Source: Candidatus Paceibacter normanii SCGC AAA255-P19 (GTDB lineage Bacteria > Patescibacteriota > Minisyncoccia > Minisyncoccales > Paceibacteraceae). Taken from it: a stretch of 58,394 bases of DNA. The DNA is taken from assembly GCA_000398025.1 (NCBI GenBank), contig ASKX01000004.1, positions 1-58,394 of the forward strand. The letters are read 5' to 3'. A model generated the notes under the pieces. That model saw only the letters and a program-made list of their open reading frames with translations. It ran no database searches and was not told the origin of the DNA. Position 1 is the first letter of the stretch. Every line of letters starts with the position of its first letter. The position numbers and the translations under genes were made by a program. Shown here piece after piece: positions 33,641 through 41,964 of the stretch.

Positions 33641-34549
33641 TTATGCTTTCAGATATCTTCTGATAGCAATCAAACTAGAGATTACTCCCAATCCTACTCC
33701 GGCTAAAAACTGTATAGAAAATATGAAACCAAGATTTTTAGTAAAGACATTAAATAAGCTAAGGTCGGGAAAGAAAAATTCTAGTTTTGGACCAGCAGTC
33801 CAACAAATCAAAGCAAAGGCTAACAAACAGATTAAAGCTGCCGCTATTCCGGAAATCGCTCCTTGAGCTAAAAATGGCCCCCGAATAAACCAGTTACTGG
33901 CCCCGACTAATCTTTGAATTTTAATCTCCTCTCGAGAATTGTAAATAGCTAACCTAATGGTGTTGAAGGTAACTAAAACAGCTACTATTACTACCGCCAA
34001 AGAAAGCAAAATACCTGTTTTACTAATTGCGGCAGTTAAAGAGAAAACTCTTTCAATTACCGACTTCCTTTGAAAATAATCTACCTTTTCAATCAAATTC
34101 TCAAATGAGGGGTGTTCTAAAAAAGCAGATATTGTTCCGTACTGGCTAGTTTTCCAAGCTTTGATATTTAAAGAAGCTAAAAAGGGACTATCCCCTACTT
34201 CCTCTAAAGATTCCATTAAAATCTGATTTTCTTTATGTCTCTCAATAAAACTTTCTAGGGCTTGATTTTCAGAGACATATTTAACTTCCTTTATCTCTGA
34301 CATCTTCAAAAGCTCATCTTTTACGTTTAAAACCTCTTCTTCGGTAGCGTTTTCTTTAAAATAGACTGAAATATCCATCTTTTCTTGAAGGTTGGAAATT
34401 AAAAATTGACTTACTTCTCTGGAAAGAAAAAGGGCAGTTACCAATGAAGCAGCAATAACCAAAATAAACACTGTTGCCAGGGCCAACTCGCCATCTCTCC
34501 GGAAACCTACCCAACTTGATTTTAAAATTCTTTTGAGCGCGACCAACAT
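33641..34549 (-). CDS. ftsX: Cell division protein FtsX
   Basis: 302 residues. ABC-type permease partner of FtsE: an N-terminal TM helix (about 22-44), an extracellular domain of about 125 residues, then three TM helices (about 175-197, 228-250, 275-297). The extracellular domain usually activates peptidoglycan hydrolases through coiled-coil proteins such as the one encoded at 9.5-10.8 kb; that link is inference. It starts 2 nt after ftsE ends. Confidence 0.92.
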   Translation of the reverse strand: MLVALKRILKSSWVGFRRDGELALATVFILVIAASLVTALFLSREVSQFLISNLQEKMDISVYFKENATEEEVLNVKDELLKMSEIKEVKYVSENQALESFIERHKENQILMESLEEVGDSPFLASLNIKAWKTSQYGTISAFLEHPSFENLIEKVDYFQRKSVIERVFSLTAAISKTGILLSLAVVIVAVLVTFNTIRLAIYNSREEIKIQRLVGASNWFIRGPFLAQGAISGIAAALICLLAFALICWTAGPKLEFFFPDLSLFNVFTKNLGFIFSIQFLAGVGLGVISSLIAIRRYLKA

Positions 34550-34551
34550 AT

Positions 34552-35247
34552 TTACAAAATAAATCTTCCTCTCTCCTCGTCTCTGATTACTCTTCCCTTC
34601 TCTAAAGTTATCACTCTCTTCCCTAGTCTGTTGATAATATCTTTGTTGTGAGTGGCTAGAATAACCGTTGTTCCCATTTCTTGAATTTTTAATAAAAGAC
34701 GGATGATATCTAAAGTATGATAGGGGTCTAAGTTGCCAGTTGGCTCATCGGCCAAAATCACTTCTGGTCGATGGATTAAAGACCTGGCAATAGCCACTCT
34801 CTGACGTTCGCCGCCCGATAGCTCAGCCAAAAAATTATTGGCTCGGTTTTCTAAACCAACAATTTCTAAAACCTCTGGCACATCTCTAGCAATCTCCTCA
34901 TCTGAAGAGCCGATTACTTCCATTATATAAGCGATATTTTCGTAAGCGGTTTTGGTAGGAAGAAGCCGATAATCTTGAAAGACGGCTCCAATTTTTCTTC
35001 TTAATTGGGGTAATCTTTCTGGTTTTAATTGGGGAACGTCCAAACCATCAAAAAAAATTTGGCCTCGGGTCGGCTTCTCTTCAGCTAAAAGAAGTTTTAG
35101 CAAAGTAGTTTTTCCAGCTCCCGACCTACCGACGATAGAAACAAATTCTTTTGAGGAAAGCTCAAAAGAAACGTCTTCTAGAGCCACGATCATTAAGGCG
35201 CCGGCATGGGCTGGATAAATTTTAGTAACCGATTGAAATTTAATCAT
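34552..35247 (-). CDS. ftsE: Cell division ATP-binding protein FtsE
   Basis: 231 residues. ABC ATPase with Walker A GRSGAGKTTLL near residue 39, Q-loop AVFQDYRLLP, signature LSGGERQRVAIARSL, and Walker B VILADEPTGNLDP. It overlaps the 3' end of prfB by 8 nt, and ftsX follows. Confidence 0.96.
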   Translation of the reverse strand: MIKFQSVTKIYPAHAGALMIVALEDVSFELSSKEFVSIVGRSGAGKTTLLKLLLAEEKPTRGQIFFDGLDVPQLKPERLPQLRRKIGAVFQDYRLLPTKTAYENIAYIMEVIGSSDEEIARDVPEVLEIVGLENRANNFLAELSGGERQRVAIARSLIHRPEVILADEPTGNLDPYHTLDIIRLLLKIQEMGTTVILATHNKDIINRLGKRVITLEKGRVIRDEERGRFIL

Positions 35248-36299
35248 GCTTTATTTCTGCATCAACAAATTCATCTAAATTACCATCTAGCACTGCTTCA
35301 ACATTAGAAGTTTCTATCCTGGTCCGCAGGTCTTTTGCCATTTTATAAGGATGTAAAACGTAAGACCTTATCTGATTTCCCCAACCTGCTGAAACTCGCT
35401 CTCCCTTAATCTTTTTTAATTCCTTTTCTTTTTTCTCGCTTTCCAGCTGATGAAGCTTAGCAAATAAAACCCTCATTGCCCTTTCTCGGTTCAGGCCTTG
35501 TAATCTTTCTGACTGACAGGTAACCTTAATTCCGGTGGGCAAATGGGTAATTCTTACGGCTGACTCCCGACGATTAACATATTGCCCTCCCGGGCCGGAA
35601 GCTCGGAAGGTTTCAACTTTTAATTCCTCGGGTTTTATCTGGACCTCTTCTTCGCCTTGAGGAATTTCTGGCAGAACTTCAACTAAAACAAAGGAGGTAT
35701 GCCTAAGGCTTTTAGCTGAAAAAGGTGAGATTCTTACTAAACGATGAACCCCGCTTTCTTTTTTAAGGGAACCATAAGCATAGGGGGCTTTAATCTCTAA
35801 AATGGCCGATTTAGTGCCAATTCTTCCTTCTGGCCCACCGCCTTCTCCAAAAGATTGATGTAAAACAGAAAGTTGATATCCTTTTCTCTGACAGTATCTT
35901 TCGTACATCCGAATAATCATTGTCGCCCAATCCTGAGCATCCTGCCCACCAGCTCCAGAATAGACAGATAAAATAGCATTGTTTTTATCATATCTCCCGG
36001 AAAGAAAAATCTTTAACTCTTCTCTCCTTAACTTGTTTTCAAATTCCTCAACTTCTTTTTCATTGCTTAACTCGGTTAAGCTTTCCTTCAATTTGCTGAA
36101 ATTATCAACTCCCTCTTTCAAATAAACCAATTCTTGGCTGGCTTGAGATGCTTTTTCTTTGTTTTGCCAGAAAGCCGGATCTCCCATTTCTTTCTCCAAT
36201 TTGGCTATTTTTTCTTTATTTTTAGATAAGTCAAAGGCAGTCCTCGAGGGCGAGGAGTCGTTTCTCTAAATCTTCAATTTTTGAAGAAGGGAGTTCCAT
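35240..36299 (-). CDS. prfB: Peptide chain release factor 2 with programmed +1 frameshift
   Basis: 352 residues after frameshifting. Recognises UAA/UGA. The first frame starts at 36299 (MELPSSKIEDLEKRLLALEDCL) and stops at an in-frame UGA in CTTTGAC (36230-36236). A +1 shift continues as DLSKNKEKIAKLEKEMGDPAFW. The SPF anticodon tripeptide is in RISPFSAKSLRHT and the GGQ in ASGPGGQYVNRRESAVRITH. A GAGGAC stretch lies at the place of the SD-like stimulator used by E. coli. This autoregulatory shift shows UGA is read as stop here. A strong promoter ends 11 nt before the ATG. Confidence 0.95.
36230..36236 (-). promoter_or_regulatory. prfB +1 frameshift site CTTTGAC
   Basis: The slippery CTT is followed by TGA C, the poor stop context conserved in bacterial prfB. 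Codons before and after continue a normal RF2 sequence only when one base is skipped. Confidence 0.92.
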
Positions 36300-36310
36300 A
36301 TTCTTAAAAT

Positions 36311-36339
36311 ATTATACAACAAATTTCTCCAAGTGTGAA
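36311..36339 (-). promoter_or_regulatory. prfB-ftsEX promoter, nearly leaderless
   Basis: Minus-strand TTCACA (36334-36339), 17-nt spacer, consensus TATAAT (36311-36316). The ATG at 36299 begins 12 nt past the -10, so the leader should be about 4-5 nt. Confidence 0.75.
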
Positions 36340-36340
36340 G

Positions 36341-36412
36341 AGCCGGAGAGGAGATTCGAACTCCTGCCCTACCGCTTACGAGGCGGTCGCTCTACCCCTG
36401 AGCTACTCCGGC
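36341..36412 (-). tRNA. tRNA-Thr(CGT)
   Basis: Acceptor GCCGGAG/CTCCGGC, anticodon stem ACCGC/GCGGT with loop CTCGTAA (anticodon CGT), discriminator U. It directly follows tRNA-Gly(CCC). Confidence 0.95.
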
Positions 36413-36414
36413 CA

Positions 36415-36485
36415 AGCGGGATACGGGAGTCGAACCCGTCTTTCAACCTTGGGAAGGTCGCGTTGAGCCGCTCAACTAATCCCGC
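36415..36485 (-). tRNA. tRNA-Gly(CCC)
   Basis: Acceptor GCGGGAT/ATCCCGC, anticodon stem CGACC/GGTTG with loop TTCCCAA (anticodon CCC), T-loop TTCGACT, discriminator U. Confidence 0.93.
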
Positions 36486-36490
36486 ATCGA

Positions 36491-36889
36491 TTATTTTACT
36501 TTATCTTTTAACCATTCCCACCAAGCTTGAGGATTCCAAAAACTCTTTTCTTCTTCTTTTTCAACTTCTTCTTCTTTGGGAGGCAAAATAACTACCTGCT
36601 GTTCTCCCTTTTCTACATAGCCCTGCTCATAAAGCTTCTCTTTCCAATAATCTTCTTGGTAGGTTTGAGCTATCCCTGACTGGAGAGCTTGATTCCTTTC
36701 TCCCAAGACTGCTATTTCTTCTTTTAATTTTTCTATCTTTGCAGTCAGCTCTGTTCTTTTCTGATTAACTCTTAAATTGGAAAATATCAATGAACCAACG
36801 ATAACAAGAAATAAAATAATGAGAAGGGCTGAAAAGAACCAGGCCTGGAAAGAGCTAGGCTTTTTAGCTTTCTTGAATTTTGTTATCAT
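36491..36889 (-). CDS. FtsB/DivIC-like septum formation protein
   Basis: 132 residues. A short basic cytoplasmic N-terminus, one TM helix (about residues 16-38), a leucine-rich coiled coil (about 40-75), then EKLYEQGYVEKGEQQVVIL typical of FtsB/DivIC. The tail is acidic and Trp-rich. These proteins link division enzymes outside the membrane. It is the first gene before two tRNAs and prfB-ftsEX. Confidence 0.8.
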   Translation of the reverse strand: MITKFKKAKKPSSFQAWFFSALLIILFLVIVGSLIFSNLRVNQKRTELTAKIEKLKEEIAVLGERNQALQSGIAQTYQEDYWKEKLYEQGYVEKGEQQVVILPPKEEEVEKEEEKSFWNPQAWWEWLKDKVK

Positions 36890-36916
36890 ATACGTAAGCG
36901 CTAGCGAAACGTGAGT

Positions 36917-37021
36917 ATGAAGACTAAAGCAAAAACAATCTTTCGAATAATTTGGGTCATCCTAATCTCCCTAGTGATTTTAAGTATGTTTGCTTTTCTT
37001 TTAGCTCCGCTGGTTAGATAA
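36917..37021 (+). CDS. 34-residue single-pass membrane peptide
   Basis: ATG at 36917 reads a basic start (MKTKAKTIFR) followed by about 22 hydrophobic residues and ends LVR before TAA. It fills the gap between two minus-strand genes and is on the opposite strand. Its hydrophobic-helix pattern and exact fit in the gap argue for a real small membrane protein, but there is no Shine-Dalgarno sequence and no homology evidence. Confidence 0.45.
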   Translation: MKTKAKTIFRIIWVILISLVILSMFAFLLAPLVR

Positions 37022-37042
37022 TATAAGAAAAAATATATTTTT

Positions 37043-38827
37043 TCAAGTTTTAAACATTTCTAAAAACACCCTGGAAGGAATACGAACCCTCCCTTTTTCT
37101 TTTAGTTCTCGTTTTCCTTTTTTCTGTCTTTCTAATAATTTTCTTTTTCTAGTATAATCTCCTCCGTAGAGAGGAGCAATTACGTCTCTTCTCTTAGCTC
37201 TGATTGTTTCTCTAGCGATAATTTTTCCTCCCACCTGAGCTTGTAGAGCTACAGCAAAAAGCTGAGAAGGCAGAATGTCTTTTAATTTCAAAAGTTGTTT
37301 TTTGCCTTCCGAATAGGCCTCTTTATCCAAAACAATTTTGGAAAAAGCTTCTTCTTTTTCTCCAGCAATTAAAATTTCCAGCCTAGTAAAGTCGCCGGGT
37401 CGGTAGCCTAAAATCTCGTAGTTCATAGAAGCAAAACCCTGGGTAGCTCCCTTCAATTTGTCATAGAATCCGCTAATGATTTCTCTTAAGGGTATTTCGT
37501 AAACCAAAAGTAGTTTAGTCGATGAGCTAAAATATCTGGTTTCAATGTGGAGACCGGCCAAATTTTTTAATAACCCAGCAATCCCTCCGTAGTAAAGAGT
37601 GGGGGTCATTACTTCCAATTTTATCCAAGGCTCTTGGGCTTCTTTAATTTCGCTGGCAGCGGGCCAATCACTGGGAGAATAAACAAAAAATTGATTATCT
37701 TTTTTACCAATAATTTTGTAAACTACCGAAGGAGTGGAAATTATTAAGTTTAAACCAAACTCTCGCCGCAATCTTTCTGAAACAATTTCAGCATGAAGAG
37801 AACCTAAAAATCCACAACGGAACCCTCGACCCAAAGCCTCTTTAGTTTCTGACTCAAAAGTAAGCGAAGCATCGTTTAGCTTCAACTTAGCTAAGGCCTC
37901 TTTCAATAAATCAAAGTCGTCGGGATCGTCTGGATAAATGCTGGCAAAGACCATAGGCTTGGGTTCTTTGTATCCTGGCAGAGCTTTCACTAAATTTAAA
38001 CTTTGAACTTTTGAACTTGTAATAGTGTCACCAACTCTAACCTTCCCTGGTTCTTTGATACCAGTGGCTATATAGCCGATTTCCCCTGCCGTTAACCTTG
38101 GGGTCGGTGTTAATTCTGGCTTAAAGTATCCCACCTCTTTTACTTCACTCTTGGCCTTTGTTTGGATTAAGTGAATTTTATCTGCTGAAGAGATTACTCC
38201 ATCAGCCACTCTAATATAAGCAACAACGCCCTTGAAGGAATCATATTTGGAGTCAAAAATTAAAGCTTTTAAGAGGCTTTCAATATTCCCCTGAGGAGGG
38301 GGAATTTCTTTAACTACCTTCTTTAAAACTTCCTCAACATTCGTGCCGTATTTGGCTGAAATTGCCAGAACTTTTTCTCCAGGAATATTTAATAAATTAG
38401 CTATTTCTCTTTTTACTTCTTCAGTCCTGGCTTGGGGCGAATCAATTTTATTTACTGCCGGGATAATTACTAAGTTTTGCTTTTGGGCCAACTCTAAATT
38501 ATGGATAGTCTGAGCTTGAATTCCTTTAGTGGCGTCAACCAATAAAACTGCGCCCTCCACGGCTGCCAAAGACCGAGAAACTTCATAAGAAAAATCAACG
38601 TGGCCAGGAGTGTCAATTAAATTTAAAATGTAACCCCTGTATTCCATTCTAACTGGCTGCATTTTAATAGTTATCCCTCTTTCTCTTTCTAGGTCCATCA
38701 TATCTAAAAACTGGGGCCGCATTTTTTTAGCATCAATAGTTTTGGTCAATTCTAAAAACCTATCTGCCAAAGTAGACTTCCCGTGGTCAACATGACTGAT
38801 TATGACGAAACTCCTAACTTTTTCCAT
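37043..38827 (-). CDS. lepA: Elongation factor 4 (LepA)
   Basis: 594 residues, full length. Ribosomal back-translocase GTPase: SHVDHGKSTLADR (G1), DTPGHVDFSYEVSR (G3), VNKIDSP (G4), then the LepA-specific C-terminal domain (RPGDFTRLEILIAGE... REEIGAKRKDV-like ARETIRAKRRDVIAPLYGGD). Its start overlaps murJ by 28 nt, so the two share a transcript. Confidence 0.97.
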   Translation of the reverse strand: MEKVRSFVIISHVDHGKSTLADRFLELTKTIDAKKMRPQFLDMMDLERERGITIKMQPVRMEYRGYILNLIDTPGHVDFSYEVSRSLAAVEGAVLLVDATKGIQAQTIHNLELAQKQNLVIIPAVNKIDSPQARTEEVKREIANLLNIPGEKVLAISAKYGTNVEEVLKKVVKEIPPPQGNIESLLKALIFDSKYDSFKGVVAYIRVADGVISSADKIHLIQTKAKSEVKEVGYFKPELTPTPRLTAGEIGYIATGIKEPGKVRVGDTITSSKVQSLNLVKALPGYKEPKPMVFASIYPDDPDDFDLLKEALAKLKLNDASLTFESETKEALGRGFRCGFLGSLHAEIVSERLRREFGLNLIISTPSVVYKIIGKKDNQFFVYSPSDWPAASEIKEAQEPWIKLEVMTPTLYYGGIAGLLKNLAGLHIETRYFSSSTKLLLVYEIPLREIISGFYDKLKGATQGFASMNYEILGYRPGDFTRLEILIAGEKEEAFSKIVLDKEAYSEGKKQLLKLKDILPSQLFAVALQAQVGGKIIARETIRAKRRDVIAPLYGGDYTRKRKLLERQKKGKRELKEKGRVRIPSRVFLEMFKT

Positions 38828-40431
38828 ATTGAGCGAAGCTCTGGGGATTTTAAAAAGAAGGTAACTAAAATATAAACCAAAACGGCAACCAAAGAAACTA
38901 TTACGGCCTGAGACAGAAGGCCAGAGAAAGTTTGGAGATTTAAGAAAGGAGAAATTAGATTAAGAGCAAGATAACTAACGCCAACCATTAAAACGGTGGC
39001 AATAACAATTTTAAGAGCTGAGCTGCCAATTTCTTCTAGCTTGTAATCGCCAATTTTTCTATAAAGGAAAATCATTAAAAGAATAAAATGGAAAATGGCC
39101 CCAATTGAAAAAGCCAAAGGCAGACCAATCACAGCGATTTCTTGGCCACCAGAAAGGGAAAAAGCTTTAGTCAAAAAATTAGTAAAGGAATTAGAAAATT
39201 TTAACAGCCAAATAAAATAAAAGCTTAAAATAATATTTAAAGCCATAGCCAAAAGAACAATAATTGTTGGAGTTTTGGTATCTTGCAACGAGAAGAAAAC
39301 TCTTGAAAGTAAAAGATTTAAAGAAAGGGCAAAAATGCCAAAAGAAAACAAGCCCAAACAAGTAGCTGTCAATTGAGCGTCGGCCGCCCCAAATTGGCCA
39401 TGTTTTAAGATAATTCCAATAATTTGATTTCTTAAAACAAAGATTAAAGCGCTAACCGGAATTGTCAAATAAAGGACTTGTCGAAAGACCGAAGAGAAGT
39501 TAGTGATAAATTCTTCTTTTTGAGCTTTGGCCCAACTTCGGGAAAGAACCGGGAAAACAGCAATGGCAAAAGAGGCCCCGATAATTCCTACCGGAAAATG
39601 TTGAAGGTTGTTAGCAAAATTGAAAATAGCTACTGAACCAACAGATAAAGTTGAGGCGATGGCCGTAATAACAATTAAATTTATTTGAAGACCAGCTGTA
39701 CCAAACATTCGGGGAACCATTAAAGCAAAAACTCTTTTAATTCCTGGGTGTTTAAAGTTAAAAAGTGGTTTATATTTAAAACCGCAAGTGATGACCGAGG
39801 GAATTTGGATTACAAAATGTAAAGCTGCCCCCAAAATTACTCCTAAAGAAACTCCTAAAATTCCGAAATGAGGAGCTAAAAATAAAATTCCAAAAATAAT
39901 TCCTAGATTATATAAAATCGGGCATAAACTATAGACTAAAAATCTGTTAAAGTAATGTAAAACGCCGGAAAGGATAGAAGACAAACCAAAGAAAATTGGA
40001 CTTAAAAGCATCAACCGGGTCAAAAATATAGTTGAATCCATCTGTTGAGGATTAAAACCGGGGGCAATTAATCTTACTAAAGAGGGGGTAAATATAAAAA
40101 GAACTAGACAAAGAGAAATTAATAAAAGCAAAAAAACGTTTAAGGTGCTACTGGTGAATTGCCAGGCCTCAGTTTCATTTCTGGAAAAATACTCAGAAAA
40201 TAAAGGCAAGAAGGCAACCACAATTCCGCCAGCTACCAAAATACTATAAACCAAATCAGGAACACGGAAAGCAACAAAATAAATATCAAGTTCCGGGCCA
40301 GCTCCAAAAGTGCTGGCCAAAAGCCCCTCTCTAACCAATCCTAAAAGCCGGCTGATTAAAGCCGAAATGGCCAAAATCCCAGCTGCCGCTCCAATAGTTT
40401 TAGTTTGAGAATTTAAAAGGCGACTAAGCAT
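38800..40431 (-). CDS. murJ: Lipid II flippase MurJ (MviN family)
   Basis: 543 residues with about 14 TM helices. Exports lipid II for peptidoglycan synthesis. Family features include ILAISALISRLLGLVREGLLAS at the N-terminus and FRVPDLVYSILVAGGIVVAFLPLFSEY. It is the first gene of murJ-lepA. A promoter TTGTAA-17-TAAGAT ends 9 nt before the ATG, giving a predicted leaderless mRNA. Confidence 0.94.
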   Translation of the reverse strand: MLSRLLNSQTKTIGAAAGILAISALISRLLGLVREGLLASTFGAGPELDIYFVAFRVPDLVYSILVAGGIVVAFLPLFSEYFSRNETEAWQFTSSTLNVFLLLLISLCLVLFIFTPSLVRLIAPGFNPQQMDSTIFLTRLMLLSPIFFGLSSILSGVLHYFNRFLVYSLCPILYNLGIIFGILFLAPHFGILGVSLGVILGAALHFVIQIPSVITCGFKYKPLFNFKHPGIKRVFALMVPRMFGTAGLQINLIVITAIASTLSVGSVAIFNFANNLQHFPVGIIGASFAIAVFPVLSRSWAKAQKEEFITNFSSVFRQVLYLTIPVSALIFVLRNQIIGIILKHGQFGAADAQLTATCLGLFSFGIFALSLNLLLSRVFFSLQDTKTPTIIVLLAMALNIILSFYFIWLLKFSNSFTNFLTKAFSLSGGQEIAVIGLPLAFSIGAIFHFILLMIFLYRKIGDYKLEEIGSSALKIVIATVLMVGVSYLALNLISPFLNLQTFSGLLSQAVIVSLVAVLVYILVTFFLKSPELRSIWKKLGVSS

Positions 40432-40439
40432 ATTTATAT

Positions 40440-40468
40440 ATCTTATTATTTTTCTCTTCGCTTTACAA
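40440..40468 (-). promoter_or_regulatory. murJ-lepA promoter, predicted leaderless
   Basis: Minus-strand TTGTAA (40463-40468), 17-nt spacer, TAAGAT (40440-40445). The ATG starts at 40431, near the expected +1. Confidence 0.65.
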
Positions 40469-40488
40469 ACGAGCCTTAATTAACCAAG

Positions 40489-40540
40489 TTTCCATTTATG
40501 GAAGCGAAGGTTGAAGAAGAGAACGAAGTCCTCTTTGCCT
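40489..40540 (+). repeat. Bipartite hairpin repeat copy 12
   Basis: Stem 1 TTCCAT-TT-ATGGAA (40490-40503), linker GCGAAGGTTGAA, stem 2 GAAGAGAAC-GAA-GTCCTCTTT (one mismatch plus a terminal G-T pair). It lies in the divergent murJ/amidohydrolase gap. Confidence 0.8.
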
Positions 40541-40556
40541 ATTAAGGCGAAGTTGG

Positions 40557-40597
40557 GTCAAAGAACGTTCTGTTCTTTTCCACTCTTCGCCGCGGCT
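40557..40597 (-). repeat. Bipartite hairpin repeat copy 13
   Basis: Minus-strand reading: GCCGCGGC (self-complementary), linker GAAGAGTGGAA, stem 2 AAGAAC-AGAAC-GTTCTT (40561-40577), tail TGACC. It stands head-to-head with copy 12. Confidence 0.65.
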
Positions 40598-40618
40598 CGA
40601 GTAAATGAGCGAAGTTCA

Positions 40619-40647
40619 TTGACTAACAAGGGAATTTTGGTTATTAT
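40619..40647 (+). promoter_or_regulatory. Promoter of the orphan amidohydrolase
   Basis: TTGACT (40619-40624), 17-nt spacer, TATTAT (40642-40647). The start site near 40654 gives a leader of about 62 nt, unlike the leaderless neighbours. Confidence 0.75.
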
Positions 40648-40657
40648 TCTTTTGAAG

Positions 40658-40688
40658 GAGGGGCTAAGTTCTTTTGTTAGCCCTTTTA
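40658..40688 (+). promoter_or_regulatory. 5'-leader hairpin resembling a terminator
   Basis: GGGCTAA and TTAGCCC pair around GTTCTTTTG and are followed by TTTTAAA. It sits at the very 5' end of the amidohydrolase mRNA. It could be an attenuator, a riboswitch expression platform, or a protective 5' stem. No known aptamer is recognised. Confidence 0.55.
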
Positions 40689-40715
40689 AATAAGTAGAGA
40701 CAGAGGAGGTCTAAA

Positions 40716-41846
40716 ATGTCTAAAACAACCGAAGGAATTTTCTCGCCAACAGAACATCTGAAGTGGGACCGCGATTTAGAGAAACTGGTCAGGAAACTAG
40801 GCGGCTGGATTAACGCTCACACTCATTTAGACCGAGCCAATACCTTTGCTCCAGAATTCTGGGAGTATGCTAATGTTGACCCCATGAGTTCAAGCGGCTT
40901 ATCTCTTCCATTAAAGCAGAATTTAACAGGTTATCTCCACGAAGGTTTAGCTTATCAACCAGAGAACTTGTATCAGAGGATGAAAGCCGAACTTGAGCGA
41001 ATGTTGTTAATGAAAGTGAGGAAGGTAATCTCATTCATCGATGCTACTCCTGGCATTGAACTGCGAGCAATCGAACAAGCCCTAAAACTAAAGGGGGAGT
41101 TCTCCGGAAGAATCGAACTAGAGGTAGCCGTCTCTCCTATTTTTGGGTTCAAAAATCCAAAGGAGAACCCAGATCGTTGGGAAACTTACAAAGAAGCAGC
41201 AAAGGTAGCTGACGTCTTAGGAGGATTGCCCTCTCGAGATAAAGCAGAAGGAAGAGTTGGTATCGACGGACATATCCGGATGATTCTCGGACTAGCTCAG
41301 GAGCTTGGAAAACCGGTCCATCTTCAAATTGACCAGAATAATGATCCCCGAGAGGATGAGACCGAAGAATTAATCCAGGCAGTTCGCTGGATTGGTTCCC
41401 CCCAGATTCCAGGATCTTCGGACCCACCAGTCTGGGCAGTCCACGCTATCTCACCTAGTAATTACTCCGAAGACCGCTTCCAGAAAATGATTGAAGGGCT
41501 ATTAAAATACAACATCGGAGTTATCTGCTGCCCTTCAGCCGCTCTTTCAATGCTCCAGCTTAGGCCGCTCTCGACTCCTCTCCACAACTCCATTGCCCGA
41601 ATTCTAGAAATGATGGAAGCAGGTGTGCCGGTCCAAATTGGCACTGACAACATCTGTGACATCTTTATCCCTAATGGAGATGGAAATGTCCGAAGCGAAA
41701 TCTGGGTGGCAGCTACTGTCCTCAGATTTTACCACACCACTGTCTGGGCAAAGATTGGAGCTGGTATTCCTTTAAATGAAGGAGACAAAGAATGGATTCG
41801 TCAGGCACTACTACGAGTGAGAGAGACCTGGGGAGACCTCAAATGA
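40716..41846 (+). CDS. Amidohydrolase-superfamily protein (cytosine-deaminase-like)
   Basis: 376 residues. TIM-barrel metal hydrolase: metal-binding HxH in NAHTHLDRAN near residue 34, a likely third ligand His in KPVHLQIDQN, VHAIS in the next strand, and the metal/catalytic Asp in QIGTDNICDIF. The closest pattern is the cytosine deaminase/AtzC group; the substrate is unknown. The gene differs from its neighbours: a perfect GAGGAGGT ribosome site 6 nt before the ATG, a structured leader, its own terminator, and visibly higher GC. It may be a recent transfer. No pathway partner is next to it. Confidence 0.75.
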   Translation: MSKTTEGIFSPTEHLKWDRDLEKLVRKLGGWINAHTHLDRANTFAPEFWEYANVDPMSSSGLSLPLKQNLTGYLHEGLAYQPENLYQRMKAELERMLLMKVRKVISFIDATPGIELRAIEQALKLKGEFSGRIELEVAVSPIFGFKNPKENPDRWETYKEAAKVADVLGGLPSRDKAEGRVGIDGHIRMILGLAQELGKPVHLQIDQNNDPREDETEELIQAVRWIGSPQIPGSSDPPVWAVHAISPSNYSEDRFQKMIEGLLKYNIGVICCPSAALSMLQLRPLSTPLHNSIARILEMMEAGVPVQIGTDNICDIFIPNGDGNVRSEIWVAATVLRFYHTTVWAKIGAGIPLNEGDKEWIRQALLRVRETWGDLK

Positions 41847-41863
41847 TTTAGTATTATTAGTCA

Positions 41864-41892
41864 TCCGCCCTGCGGGGCGGAGTTTATTTTTC
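41864..41892 (+). terminator. Terminator of the amidohydrolase gene
   Basis: Stem TCCGCCC-TGCG-GGGCGGA followed by GTTTATTTTT. Confidence 0.8.
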
Positions 41893-41928
41893 AAAACAAA
41901 AAGCCCAAGCAGACAATAAGCCGAATTC

Positions 41929-41956
41929 TTGACAAAAAAATTCAAATTGGTAAGAT
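41929..41956 (+). promoter_or_regulatory. rnpB promoter
   Basis: Consensus TTGACA (41929-41934), 16-nt spacer, TAAGAT (41951-41956). The predicted start coincides with the first base of the RNase P stem. Confidence 0.75.
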
Positions 41957-41964
41957 ATACTTGT

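Noticed and set aside
36200..36299. Recoding of UGA, as in Gracilibacteria, suggested by the UGA within prfB
   Set aside because: The UGA sits in the classic CTTTGAC frameshift site, RF2 is otherwise intact, and UGA ends several genes (rpmE, pyrH, iscU-style overlaps).
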